From the NCBI RefSeq assembly GCF_029852145.1, contig NC_079978.1:5022001-5086000 (forward strand): a stretch of 64,000 bases of DNA, read 5' to 3'. Shown piece by piece: positions 38,501-50,200 of the stretch. Numbering within the stretch: the first letter of the stretch is position 1; each line of letters begins with the position of its first letter. The DNA comes from Microplitis mediator (Eukaryota > Arthropoda > Insecta > Hymenoptera > Braconidae). The translations under genes were made by a program, and so were the position numbers. A model generated the notes under the pieces. That model ran no database searches. It was not told the origin of the DNA and saw nothing but the letters and a program-made list of their open reading frames with translations.

Positions 38501-41500
38501 CTAGTACGGTTATGACAGTTAAAAGTCATTGAATATCTTCCAAAAGTGGGGGGTATTGTCTGAGAATGTCCGTAAATAATAAAATTTTTTTTTTCGAAAA
38601 CATTAAATAGGTTTTTGACGCTTGGAATAGATACGATAATGGCACTCGCATACCAGTCCGTGTTTTTACATATTTACTAGGTAAAGAAGTCACAAAAGTA
38701 CGGGAAATCCAACTTATGGCATGTGAAAACCGCGGGTATTACACACACGTTCATACTCAAGAGGAAGCACAAGAACAAGTAGTAAAATACATCCCAGTTG
38801 TTGCACGGCCTTTAGTACTTCAAGGCTACCATCATCCAGTTGTGTGGACTCATGCTTACACCGACGTTTCGGTAAGAATTTATAAAATGTGCTGATGTCT
38901 TTATGTGACAATGAGTTTTAAAATACTTATTACCACAACTCAGCAAGCGATTAAACTAATTTGATAATATTAATAAATAAAAAAAAAATTAATAAATACT
39001 TATAAATTAGTATAATTATTTTAACAAAATTATTCGTAGAATTTAGTCTTGCGTGTACCGCGCGTGTCAAATAAAAAGAAAAAATAAATAATAGATAATA
39101 AAGTAATCGTTATATGAATGACGACAGACCACCGCATAAGGGTTTTGAATTACACGATAGCAAGCTATTTTATAAACGATAATCAGAAGTTTAATTTCTT
39201 AATGATATTTTTTTTAACACGAGGTGTTAAAATATAATTAAGTAACAAGTAGTTTATTTTTTAGTAAAGTTAACTATTTAATTATTTTATTTTATAAGAA
39301 AAATAAATAAATGAATCCTATTAGAATCCAGCACTTGCCTCGTGGCTGTGGCTGGTGATGGACCACCCGGAGCAAAAGTCACGACTGGAGAAGTACCTCG
39401 AAGGCAAACGTCTGGGCGTGAGAGTAAATGAAGATGCCATCTACATCAAGCAGGTTTTAATTAATTACCCCCAACAATGTGTTTGTCCAAGTGTATTTGT
39501 TACACTTAATCCTTTTAGGTCCACACACGCTTGATGGTTTAGATATATAACTAGTTATCACAACTCCTTAATTTATTAATTTACCGTTAGACTAGTTCAA
39601 ATCCTTTCTAACCATAAATTTTTTTTTTAATTATTTTTTTCCTCACATTAAGGGGGACCGCTAGTGTGACCGCCTGAAAAAACGATGACTTTTTGGAATT
39701 TCTTTAAAGAAAACTACTGCATGGAATGTTTTAATGTTTTAAAGACATATTTGTAGACATATAATGAATACAAGATAAAATTTTTGGAGCAAGAAATTCA
39801 AAATTCAGCGAGTTATTCACAATCTCCCAACTCTAAAAAAGAAGTCCCCCCCCCACTGCAGTGACCTTCACAGTACCGGGAATAAAAAAAACTAAAAAAT
39901 TTATTAAACTCCCTGTTTAGAAAATCTCATAGAATCCAATAGATTCTCATCAATTCCTATAAAGATTTTATAAGAATGAATGAAGTCTATGTGGTGCTAT
40001 AGTGAAGTATAGGGTCTTATACATACAGCTATAAGAATCTATCAGATTTTTCAAGCAGGGCTAAAAGGTATTTCCCGTACCATGACCCCCGGGTCAAGAA
40101 AAAAATTGAAATTTAACGAAATGGAGGAATTTTTTTTTTAAATTTCAAATTTCGCGCGAAAATTTGATGATTTTTGGCCTGCCAAAATTACATTTTTGAT
40201 TCGATCGAAAAACTGAGGATTCATGGTACGTAGAAATACATAAAAAAAGCTGCAATTTGAATCAAATCGATCGGATGATTTCTTCGAGTTATAACTTTAG
40301 CAATTTTGAAAAATCTATTTTCGAGAACCGATAAGCGGCTGCTCTTCAAATGGCTGCAACTCAAAAAAACTATTTGAGGCATGCATTTAAAATTTTATCA
40401 TATTATTTTTGAAAGTATAGACTATCGAAATATGCAAAGAAAAAATTGATTTTTTCAAAAATTCACACTAGTGGTTACCCTTAATTACCAAAGCACACAG
40501 AGTTACATCTTAAAATAAATACAATTGAGATTGTCTATAGATTGTAATTGGTAATTCAGTTTAAATTTATTATTAGCATAATAATAACTATTGTTAAAAT
40601 TTCACAGCGCGCGAAAGGTGAAGATCCACGTCTGGATGCCGGAGTTTTCAATAATACTCTATGGCAAGAGTATCGCCTTCTTACGTCAGTAAGTATTCCG
40701 GTGTTTGACCGCAAAGGAAATCGGAATAATGCATCAAAACAAGCAAATCTACTGGGTGTTGTCGGTACTGATGTTCCAATAGAGTCAATACAAAAGTTAA
40801 CTTTACCATTCAAACTTGGCGTCAACGGCTACGCGTTTATTGTCTCAAATAATGGATACGTAATACTACATCCTGATTTACGTCCAGTTAGCGAAGGAAG
40901 ACTCAAGCTCAATTACAATAGTGTTGATCTGTCGGAAGTTGAGATACTAGATGACGGACGGAAGCCTAGGTAAATTAATTGTACTATTGATTATTATTTC
41001 TTTTTAAATTTTTAAAATTGTCACACTGTTTTTTTTTTTTTTTTTCATGGGTTTTTAGGGATCCAGGACCGGAAGTACTTAAATTACGACAAGCTCTAGT
41101 GGACCATCAGTATGGTAGCATGAAAGATGTCCCCGTCAAGTTTCATTATGATGACAATAGAAGAGTTATGTTGGAAAAACGGGATTATTATTACGCACCA
41201 CTACCTGGTACACCATTTGGAATTGCTGTTGCGATTCCTAATTACGGAAAGACTTGGATAAAGGTAATGAGTAATTATATAGTTAAAAAAATGATAAATT
41301 ATTTTAAAAATTAATTATTGTCAATTAGGTGACCAGTGAGATTGAAAAAAATCGCCAAGCAGGTATCAATATCTCTGATTTCTTCGCAAGCGATCGTTGG
41401 CGAGTACACCCAGGATGGGTTTACTGCCGATACCACTATTTAGAAGGCCACGAGTTCCCGAATTCCGAAGCAGAATTGCGATACTTTCTCTGGCGGCTCG

Positions 41501-43718
41501 AGCAGCCCGGTTGGAAGTGGTCCGATCAGTACACGGCTTATGACATCAGTATGGAAGAAGAAGAAGAGCCAGACTGCGGTAGGCAAGTCTTGGAAGACGA
41601 TGATTATTATTGCAATGAAGAACTCGTACAGCTGTTGGTATTCGACGCAAAAGCTACTAACCAGAGTTACGGTGGAGACTTTAATTACAAGGACGAGTAT
41701 TCTAAAAATCTTGCGGAACTTTATAAAGTGTATCTGAGGTATGTCGCGACCCAGAGTGGGTTGACTAGGTGGCAGTACATCGAGTCGGATTATTTGGAAG
41801 AAACAAAAGGTCCGTTGGAGTTTGGTGATCTTCACAGACGTGCTGTCAATGAGCCCTGGTACAAGGGAGCTATTTTTCAACATCAAATTAATCCAAATAG
41901 TATTTTACTGACAGGTAAATCTTTTAAATTAATAAATTTTTTTTAAATCCCGTTAATTATTTATTTTGTTCAGTGCCTTGGAATGCGGGGCCAGATGCTA
42001 CAGTAACAGCTTCAATGGCAATATTTCCTCGTGACGGTGGCAAAAATGCATCAGCAGCTGTAGTTGGCTTTCAAATGCCCATGACAGCATTCTATCAAAG
42101 ATTTATAAATATAACTTCGGTGACAAGCAATCCCGATATGGATTGCTCACACGTTTGGATAGACTGCTATTTGATCGATCAAAACGGTTTCGTTGTTGTA
42201 TCAGAGGCGCACAATGACACTGGTCAGTTTTTGGGCGCCGTCGAGGGTGCTGTTATGAAATCAATGGTTGTTCAGGGCTTTTTTGAGGCCGTTGATATTT
42301 ATGACTATCAAGGTTTATGCAAAGAAATTGTGCGTCCATCAATTATAAAAATATAATTAATATTTATAATTTATAATTAATAATTACTGTTATTCAGGGG
42401 CTCGAAGGTGCAGCAAGTTTTTTGACCAATCCCCTGAGCAATATCTTCAATCTCATTACCTGGTTGTTTGTACGTACACTCTGGATAATGTCGCAATTTG
42501 TAAATATACCGGAGACATTTGCGAGGGTACATTCAGATGAAGATTTACCAGAGAAACCTAAACCGCCGCATGAAGTAGAAATAACATATGCATGTGATTT
42601 AAAGAGAACTTTGTATATTATGAATCAAACGATGGCTGTGAATCAAATAACTAATTCACCAGTTCAATGTTCACGCCCGTTTTTCGCTCAATTAGTCAGT
42701 ATTTTATTATTATTTTTTTAATTACATTTTTAGTTATTCATCATGATACTGAATTTAGCCGACGTCTGATAATTTTTTGATTTTTTTTCAAAACCATAAA
42801 TTATAAAAAAAAATATTTCAATTAATTGCACCTATAGTTGTTTTAATTTTCTACATGTACATATTTTTTTTTTTTTTTTTTGACTCCGCTACACGGAGAG
42901 AATTTTTCGATAAAATTTACCCTGCAATTTAAAGTAAACCTGGGTCGAAAACAAAATAAATACGGAAAGAATAAAAACAGATTCGTTTTGTTTTATTTTT
43001 TATTCTTTTTTATTTAAAAATAACTCGAAATTGGGTGTTTTTACCTCATAATTAAATACTATCTAGAAAAAGACGAGTAATTATTCATGCAGGCCCGGTT
43101 TTACTCACAATTAACGAGTAAAATTTATTAGATAATTTTCCCCGTGTATGAAAATTGAACATTGCCTGATACCCCTGAGGCCTCCAAGCATTCCACGGAC
43201 GTCTTAATTTTGATCAGGATCGCCATCTAAGAAATACTCTAGAAAATCTAGACTCAGCTCTCTGAGCTCGAAAACAACGGGGCTCTCCCACAGGGTCAAC
43301 CGTTCAGATTTTTTTTTGTAATTAATTAGTTGAAAAAAAATTGGAAAACTGTTAGTCGTCTGCTAACTTCAGGATCATTATTTATTGTACAATTAAACAA
43401 AAACTTAAAATATTGCAGGTACCTAATACAAATCTTCTTCTCGTAGTCGTCGACACGCTGTTTCCCACGTGTTATGAGCGCTTAGAAGTATTACCCGTTC
43501 AAATAGACCCCAGTGAATACACAAATGACACTGAGCCAGCGCCATGTCACAAGAAAAAATTAAACGATTTACCACGTAGACGTCTTGAGAAATGTTTTAC
43601 CGAGCATCCCGAGGAAGATGAAATAGACCAATGTGGACGAGGAACAAGACTGCATAATTCAATTCATATTAATATATTATTACTATTTATTTTAGTCGCT
43701 CTTAAAATTATTTTGTAA
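35547..43718 (+). CDS. Voltage-gated calcium channel alpha2/delta subunit, paralogue A (complete)
   Basis: Thirteen exons: 35547-35614, 35688-35769, 36146-36411, 36491-36876, 36957-37276, 38611-38871, 39325-39453, 40608-40969, 41059-41263, 41329-41914, 41974-42329, 42398-42694, 43419-43718; all phases close, giving 1205 aa. A signal peptide (YFVLLIIAGVCLA) starts the protein. VWA_N and VWA domains follow, with an intact MIDAS DSSGSMTGM near residue 255, then Cache-like repeats (LGVNGYAFIVSNNGYVILHP), ATQSGLTRW, and a C-terminal hydrophobic tail after CGRG that suits a GPI anchor. CFTEHPEEDEIDQCG resembles the alpha2/delta-3 C-terminus. This extracellular subunit promotes Cav channel trafficking and presynaptic placement; straightjacket is the Drosophila alpha2/delta-3 homologue. 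The exon 5 donor (GTCACT) is weak. Introns 5, 7 and 12 hold MITEs. The tandem copy lies 499 bp downstream. Confidence 0.95.
37417..38571. mobile_element. Three-level nested MITEs in alpha2/delta-A intron 5 (C containing D containing E)
   Basis: The outer family C element spans 37417-38571 (GGGCATTCTCAGACAG to TGTCTGAGAATGTCC). Inside it, element D (37694-38330) has perfect 27-bp terminal inverted repeats beginning CAGTGTTACAATTCTACTC and a CAAAATTTG direct duplication of the host sequence on each side. Inside D is a 300-bp family E element (37839-38138) in opposite orientation to the copy at 13692-13988 and flanked by TA. Confidence 0.9.
39648..40484. mobile_element. MITE-like element, family M, TTAA-flanked (alpha2/delta-A intron 7)
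   Basis: Direct TTAA at both ends; inner termini GGGGGACCGCTAGTGTGA and TCACACTAGTGGTTACCC are inverted. About 830 bp with no ORF of note. TTAA duplication is the piggyBac hallmark, so this is probably a non-autonomous piggyBac-type element. Confidence 0.8.
42743..43378. mobile_element. Family I inverted repeat with nested family J (alpha2/delta-A intron 12)
   Basis: Outer ends ATGATACTGAATTTAGCCGAC and GTCTGCTAACTTCAGGATCAT. Element J (42892-43146, 255 bp, CACGGAGAGAATTTTTCGAT to ATTTTCCCCGTG, TA flanks) is inserted inside. A second J of identical length lies at 49629-49883 in paralogue B in the opposite orientation. Confidence 0.85.
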
Positions 43719-44217
43719 GCCCTCCTCAAGAGTGGTAAAAATAATTCAAAAAAGTTTAAACGTCATTCTTTTAAGTTTTTTTTGTAACGTTAAATTCCCT
43801 CTGTCAATTATGTTAATATTAATGATTAAGCTTAAGCTCTTCGAGCTGATGATTACCCAGTCATCTGCGCGGAGCGTAACATTTGTTGTATCAGCTGTGC
43901 ACTTCAGTAAAGAAAATTTAAATAACATACATTGGGCATCCCCCAGTGCATATCGTAACGCGCGCAAGCTCGGGAAAACCGACCCCGTGATCGATAATGG
44001 AGTTGGGGAGAGACCACACCGTGCTCTTCATTCTGTCATATCACTGTTAAGTTAAAACAAGTCATATTTAATATATTCCAGTGCTATTTTTTCATCATTC
44101 AATTTATTATTATTATTATTATTTTATTAGTTTTTTGTCATTGTGATAAGTATTGTAATAAACTAAATTATCAGTGACTAAAAAATAATAATAATTCAAG
44201 TGGTTATCAGCAGAGGG
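43719..44217. promoter_or_regulatory. Spacer between the two alpha2/delta genes (3' UTR of A, promoter/5' UTR of B)
   Basis: Only 499 bp separate the stop of A from the ATG of B. A less AT-rich block (43850-44040) contains CGGAGCG and CGCGCAAGCTCGGG and may be promoter or 5' UTR of B. The only AATAAA that I see in the spacer is at 44157-44162, about 55 bases before the B initiator. The ORF 43732-44055 has no recognisable similarity. Confidence 0.5.
44157..44162 (+). terminator. Only AATAAA polyadenylation hexamer between the tandem genes
   Basis: AATAAA inside GTAATAAACT. If used for alpha2/delta-A, its 3' end would overlap the 5' leader of alpha2/delta-B. Confidence 0.4.
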
Positions 44218-47200
44218 ATGAAGGAATGCTTACTGCCCATTTTATTTGTTCTAATTACATTTTCAACTCCAGGAGAAACCGACGTCGTCTCTTTCGCCAC
44301 GTAAGTTACGATGTACACTTTTTCGTCTGCGTTAAAAGAACGTAATTGTCCACATCTGACGTCGTTGTAATTTAAATTATTTTAAATAATTGAGTGGTCG
44401 TAAGATTTGTTGTCATTGTGGTTCAGCTGATACCCGAAGATTATGAGGGATTACATGACACGTGATCAGTGAAATCCTTAATGTAAAGAAGATCAAAGTT
44501 TACATCACACTGACAATTCATTTTTAAAAATTGTCACAACTTTGTGTTGTTTTAAATTTAATTATGTTAATTTTTTATAGTATATTACACACCTAGGGCA
44601 GTAAAGTAAGAAATGTCAGATCACATGTCATTGTTGGCCGAAGCCGAGGTCAACAAACATGTTTACTGAGGCTTTCTTATTTACTGCCCAAGGTCCATAT
44701 ACTATTTTTCTCCTCGACAGAGGAACGAAAGTTGACGTTTTCCGCCCGGAGGGGAAAAAAAAATTTATTAATAAAAAAACTGCGTTTTATTTTTACAATA
44801 GAGTAAAGACATGGGCGCACAAACTTGGCTTCGAGCTTTCACAGCTGGGAAAATACGTGACGAATGTTCAAAAATTCGAAGAAAGCTACAAGCAGGCTGA
44901 CGTTAAAGCACATGATGGCAGTGCTCTTGTCCATGAGATTGCCAAAGATATCAAAGAAATGATGGAATCAAAAATATCAGCTATCAAAGTAAACATATTT
45001 TATATACTACGTTAATTTATTTAAGTAAATATACTGATAATTATTAAATATAATTATAATTTTCAGAGGATAATGGACATAGCAGAAACATCAGCACTGT
45101 CATCAAAAGACGAGATACCTGGTCAAGAATTTCAGTATGTAAACGCAAAAAATAATAATATTGAGTTTGACTTCAGTCGGCACTTTGGTGGTGAAGTGAA
45201 CGTCAGTAAATCAGCGGTACATGTACCGACAAATGTTTATGATCGTGCACCAGATGTCATTAAGGCGATAAAGTGGTCTGAGGAATTAGATCAAACGTTT
45301 ATAAATAATTATGAACATGATCCATCATTGTCGTGGCAATACTTTGGTAGTGCTACGGGTTTTATGCGACAATATCCAGCAACAACGTGGAATCCAAAGC
45401 CAGTCGATCTGTTTGATTGTAGAACACGTGGTTGGTATATTGAAGCTGCGACAAGTCCGAAAGATATATTAATTCTGGTTGATGTGTCGGGTAGCATGAC
45501 AGGAATGCGTAAAGAAATAGCACGACATGTCGTAAACAATATCCTGGATACACTTGGAAACAATGATTTTGTTAACATAATATTGTTTTCCAATGAAACT
45601 CATGAGGTAGTTCCCTGTTTTAATGATACTCTTGTACAAGCAAACTTGGCAAATGTTCGTGAATTAAAAGAGGCAATATCTACTATTAAAACTGATAGGA
45701 TTGCTAATTTTTCACTGGTATTAAACCAATCGTTCAGATTACTCGAGCGTTTTCGTTTGAATAAAGAAGGTGCTGCATGTAATCAAGCGATAATGCTTAT
45801 CACCGATGGAGTACCATATAATTTCAAGGAAATATTTCAAGAGTGGAATTGGAACAATACTGATGAACCAGACAAAACTGATATGCCTGTTAGAGTTTTC
45901 ACTTATCTAATAGGGAGAGAAGTTACTGATGTCAGAGAAGTTAAGTGGATGGCATGTGCTAATCGGGGTTACTATGTACATTTATCGACTTATGCTGAAG
46001 TCAGAGAACAGGTATAATATATAATAATTGTTATTGTTTTGTTATGATTTGATAACGGTAATTTATTTAATAAATTTAATTGTTTATTAGGTATTGAATT
46101 ATGTACCGGTAATGGCAAGACCTTTAGTACTAGGAAAAACAGATCATCCAACAATATGGACACCAGTATATGCAGATATAACAGATCCGAAAATGACAGA
46201 CTGGCTTTGGGAGCAAATAGAATGCGAAAAACAGAAAGAATTATTTCTGGCTTATCGTAGAGACAGAAAATTATTCAACTCTAAAGATCAGAAGGATCGA
46301 CGATTTGTTCATAAACCTAAAAAACAACATCACAGTCATAATGATCCTGATTTACAGGAGTATCAATTAATGACATCTGTCAGTATGCCTGTGTACGATC
46401 GACGGGAAAACGCGGTAAGACTTTTTAATTTTATTATCATGATTATTATGCGAGAGTACTAAGGGGTCGAGTATCAAGTGACGAATGAATGAATATAAAT
46501 ATGAACGTGAATGATTTTTGTAAGGATTTATAATAAAATCACATAATTGATAATTAGTTATAATTAATAATTAATAATTAAAGATATAAGAATGAGGAAA
46601 TAGATAAGATAATTTGAAGAATATTTTGTTTGTATGTAAGTCGATATTTGTCCACAGAATATCACCGAGCTAGTGCTGATAAAGGAAGCCTACTGGATCC
46701 CTCAGACAAGAGAGGTTGGCAGCAAAAAATAAAAAAATGACTTTTTTATTTTTATTAAATATGCATAGACGTTCCCTGTCAATTTGAGAATCTTGGATTT
46801 TTTATTTTATTATTTTTATAGAAATTACGTGTAACCGACGAGCCTATAATTATTCCCGTAATTTTAAATAAATTATGTGCCTGAAGATCAGATCGTTTTC
46901 CGCGCAACAAAACAAAAAAATGGACAGAAAAATATCTACTGGATGACTAGATTTCCGAAACGTTTCGTATATAAATGCTGGTATGTCAGCCGGAAATCTT
47001 AGGTCCCAATTTCCGGAACTGCCTCTTAAGCAGTCGAATCACATAAATTTTTTTAATTTTCCTGGCGCGAAAAACGTTCCGATCTTCAGGTACATAATAA
47101 ATTATAATTATTCCCGTAATTTTTAATAAATATCTGATGTAATTTACAGTAACAGTAAATTATTAATTAAATTTACTTTATTATCATAAAAAATTTATAT

Positions 47201-50200
47201 TTATAAAAGGAATCGTGGATCGTCGGCTACTTGCATTAATTATTTTATAGGTCTACGCTCGTCTTTCTGCTATCTTTTTATTAAATTTTTTTTTTGTTTA
47301 CTTTTATTTAAATAAACTTTAAAATTAGTTATTTTGTAATTAGGTAGGTTTAGGATTACAAAGCTAGTGATACCCATTGTCAAGGTGTAGAAGGTCCTGC
47401 CTGGATACTATTGGATTGATATGAAGAGCGAATATGATAAAGCCTCGTAAAATATGTTACATATATATTTATTTATTTAATTGATTAAAAAGCTAGAGAT
47501 GATTGATTTTGAGAGATATATATAATAATAAATAACGCAACCAATAAATGACATTACTCGTAAATAAAAAAAAGATTTTAATAACTGATTGATAATTAGA
47601 ATTATTAGAATAATTAAAATACTTAATATACATATTAATAAATAGGATAGCGTGTGCTAATGACTTTAAAAGTTGATATAATTAGTAGTTAATTATTTAC
47701 GTAATTAAGTAAATCAAGTTATTTTTAGTATTTATTATTAATTAATATTAAACGTATCATATTTAGTTAATTTTTAAATAGAATCAGTCTTAGATTTATC
47801 GTAATAATAGTTATTTATTGATATTTAATTAAGTAGATTTGCTTATATTAATATAACATGTAATTTATAATTAAACTATTAATTTTATTTATTTAATTAT
47901 TTATTATATTTACAGACTAGAATTGCTGATTTACTTGGAGTCGCTGGGACGGATGTGCCGATACAAGAAATACAGAAACTCATGATGCCACATATGGTAA
48001 TTTTTATTTTACGATTTTATATGATCCTGAAATCAACAGATAATTGATAATTTTCGGATTTTTTTTTTAACACAGTTATTAAGAAAAAAAAATGCACGGG
48101 TAGAAAATTAAAAAAACTAGAGATGCAACTCGGGTCACAATATCTAGCCTCATCGAACCTAAGTAAGCCTCAATCTAGCCTCAAATGATGTTCAAAAATC
48201 ATCAATGAGCCTCAAATAATGCTCAAAGCGCCTCAAATGGTGATCAAGGAGCCTCAAATAATACTAATCGAGTAGTAGGTTCATTTGAGGCCCATCGAGG
48301 CTTCTTGAGGATCTTTGAGAATCATTTGAGGCTCAAAATGCTTTCTTTACTCAGTAAGGCTAGATTGAGACTTACTTGGGTTTAATGAGGCTAGAAATTT
48401 TGATCCGGGAATTTTTGTTTTATAATTTATCGTTTTGAAAAAATCCAAAAATTATTAGACGTCGGCTAAATTCAGTATCATTAATTTTATTTAATTAAAA
48501 GACTCAATTATTTCACGGTTTCGTAAAAAATGACCGCAGAAAAAAAAAACCATAATAACTAGAAAAATAATACATTTAATAATCCGCGATCTTGAACTGA
48601 ATAAAAAAAAAAAAACTTCTATTAAAAATTTATATTTGTTGACTTAAAATAATTATGGTATGAAAATCTTACTGAGCCTTTTTTGAAATATTTCTTTTTT
48701 TTTTTTCAATATTACGGTTATTTCGTCTGCGGTTATTTTGTTACAAGGTTATTTTGCGGGGGTAATTTTATCCTCAGGCGACTAGTCACAGTACCATCTT
48801 TGACAAGGTACCAATTATGAACACTTTATTTTATTGTTATTTACTTAAATTTCCTTCAAAATCTTTGAAAGTTATTAAAATTTTTATATAATCTGTAGAA
48901 TTCCAGGAAACACAAACTTTTAGTTTATAATACAAAAGATTTTGCGAGAAAAAAATTAAATTTCATTACGTCTCCGAAACTGGAAATTCCTTTGAGATTA
49001 TATAGCATGCCAGTAATTGGTACACTTGAGTAATCATCTAAAATGCAGTATATTTATTATAAAATTTTGTTCATTAAAAGTAAAAACGATCGATTCAATT
49101 GATAGAAACATCAAATAATAAAAAGTTAAAAAAATTTATCTATTATTTATATTCAATAGAATAAATAAATTATAATGTCCAATAAATTTCTGTGTGACAG
49201 TAATTGGGTCTTTTATTTTATGTATTTTCAAATTTTAATTATTTATTTTTAATTTTAGTTGGGCGTTAATGGATTTGCTTTTATCGTAACTAACAATGGT
49301 TACGTTCTCATTCATCCTGATCTCAGGCCAGTGGTAATGATTATTTTATTTTTTTATTACAAACAAATTAAATAATACGGGTTAAAAAATAGTATATTGT
49401 GTGACAAGGGATGAAACAAAACGATTTCACACCAGAGTGAAGTTGGAATACATCACCCGTAGCCTGAAATCGTCTTTCACCCTGAGTTACACACGAGATT
49501 TTTCATGATTACCAGCATTGGAACTTAAAGTTTCAGTGTCAGCAGCCAGTCAAAAACAAGTTAATTTAAGACCGACTATTAGTGTAAGCGTAAATTGTCA
49601 ATTGCAATCTATAATTAAGCAGAAACTACACGGGGAAAATTATCTAATAAATTTTACTCGTTAATTATGAGTAAAACTGGGCCTGCATGAATAATTACTC
49701 GTCTTTTTCTAGATAGTATTCAATTATGGGGTAAAAACACCCAATTTCGAGTCATTTTTAAATAAAAAAGAATAAAAAATAAAACAAAACGAATCTGTTT
49801 TTATTCTTTCCGTATTTATTTCGTTTTCGACCCAGGTTTACTTTAAATTGCAGGGTAAATTTTATCGAAAAATTCTCTCTGTGTATAAATACTATTTATT
49901 ATTGACATTAATTCTTATAAAACTTAATCACAGTGAGAACTGTCATCTACGTAAATAAAATTAATGGTTTGGAATTACTATTAAATAAATTACAAGTATC
50001 AGAGTTTAAATTGCGAAAGCCTTCAGTCAGCGGGCAGAAAGATTATTTGTTTGTTCCTAAGGGACGAAACAAGTTTGTTTCTGCCCGCTGACTAGACATT
50101 CACAACTTTCGCGTTTGCTGATACTCATTCGCGGCATTAGACAGAAATTATCTTCTTTCGATTGACTGTAGACACTGAAACTTTAAGTTTCGAAGCTGGT

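Noticed and set aside
43732..44055. 107-codon ORF between the alpha2/delta genes
   Set aside because: Unrecognisable, partly hydrophobic A/T-rich translation; more likely 3' UTR plus promoter sequence.
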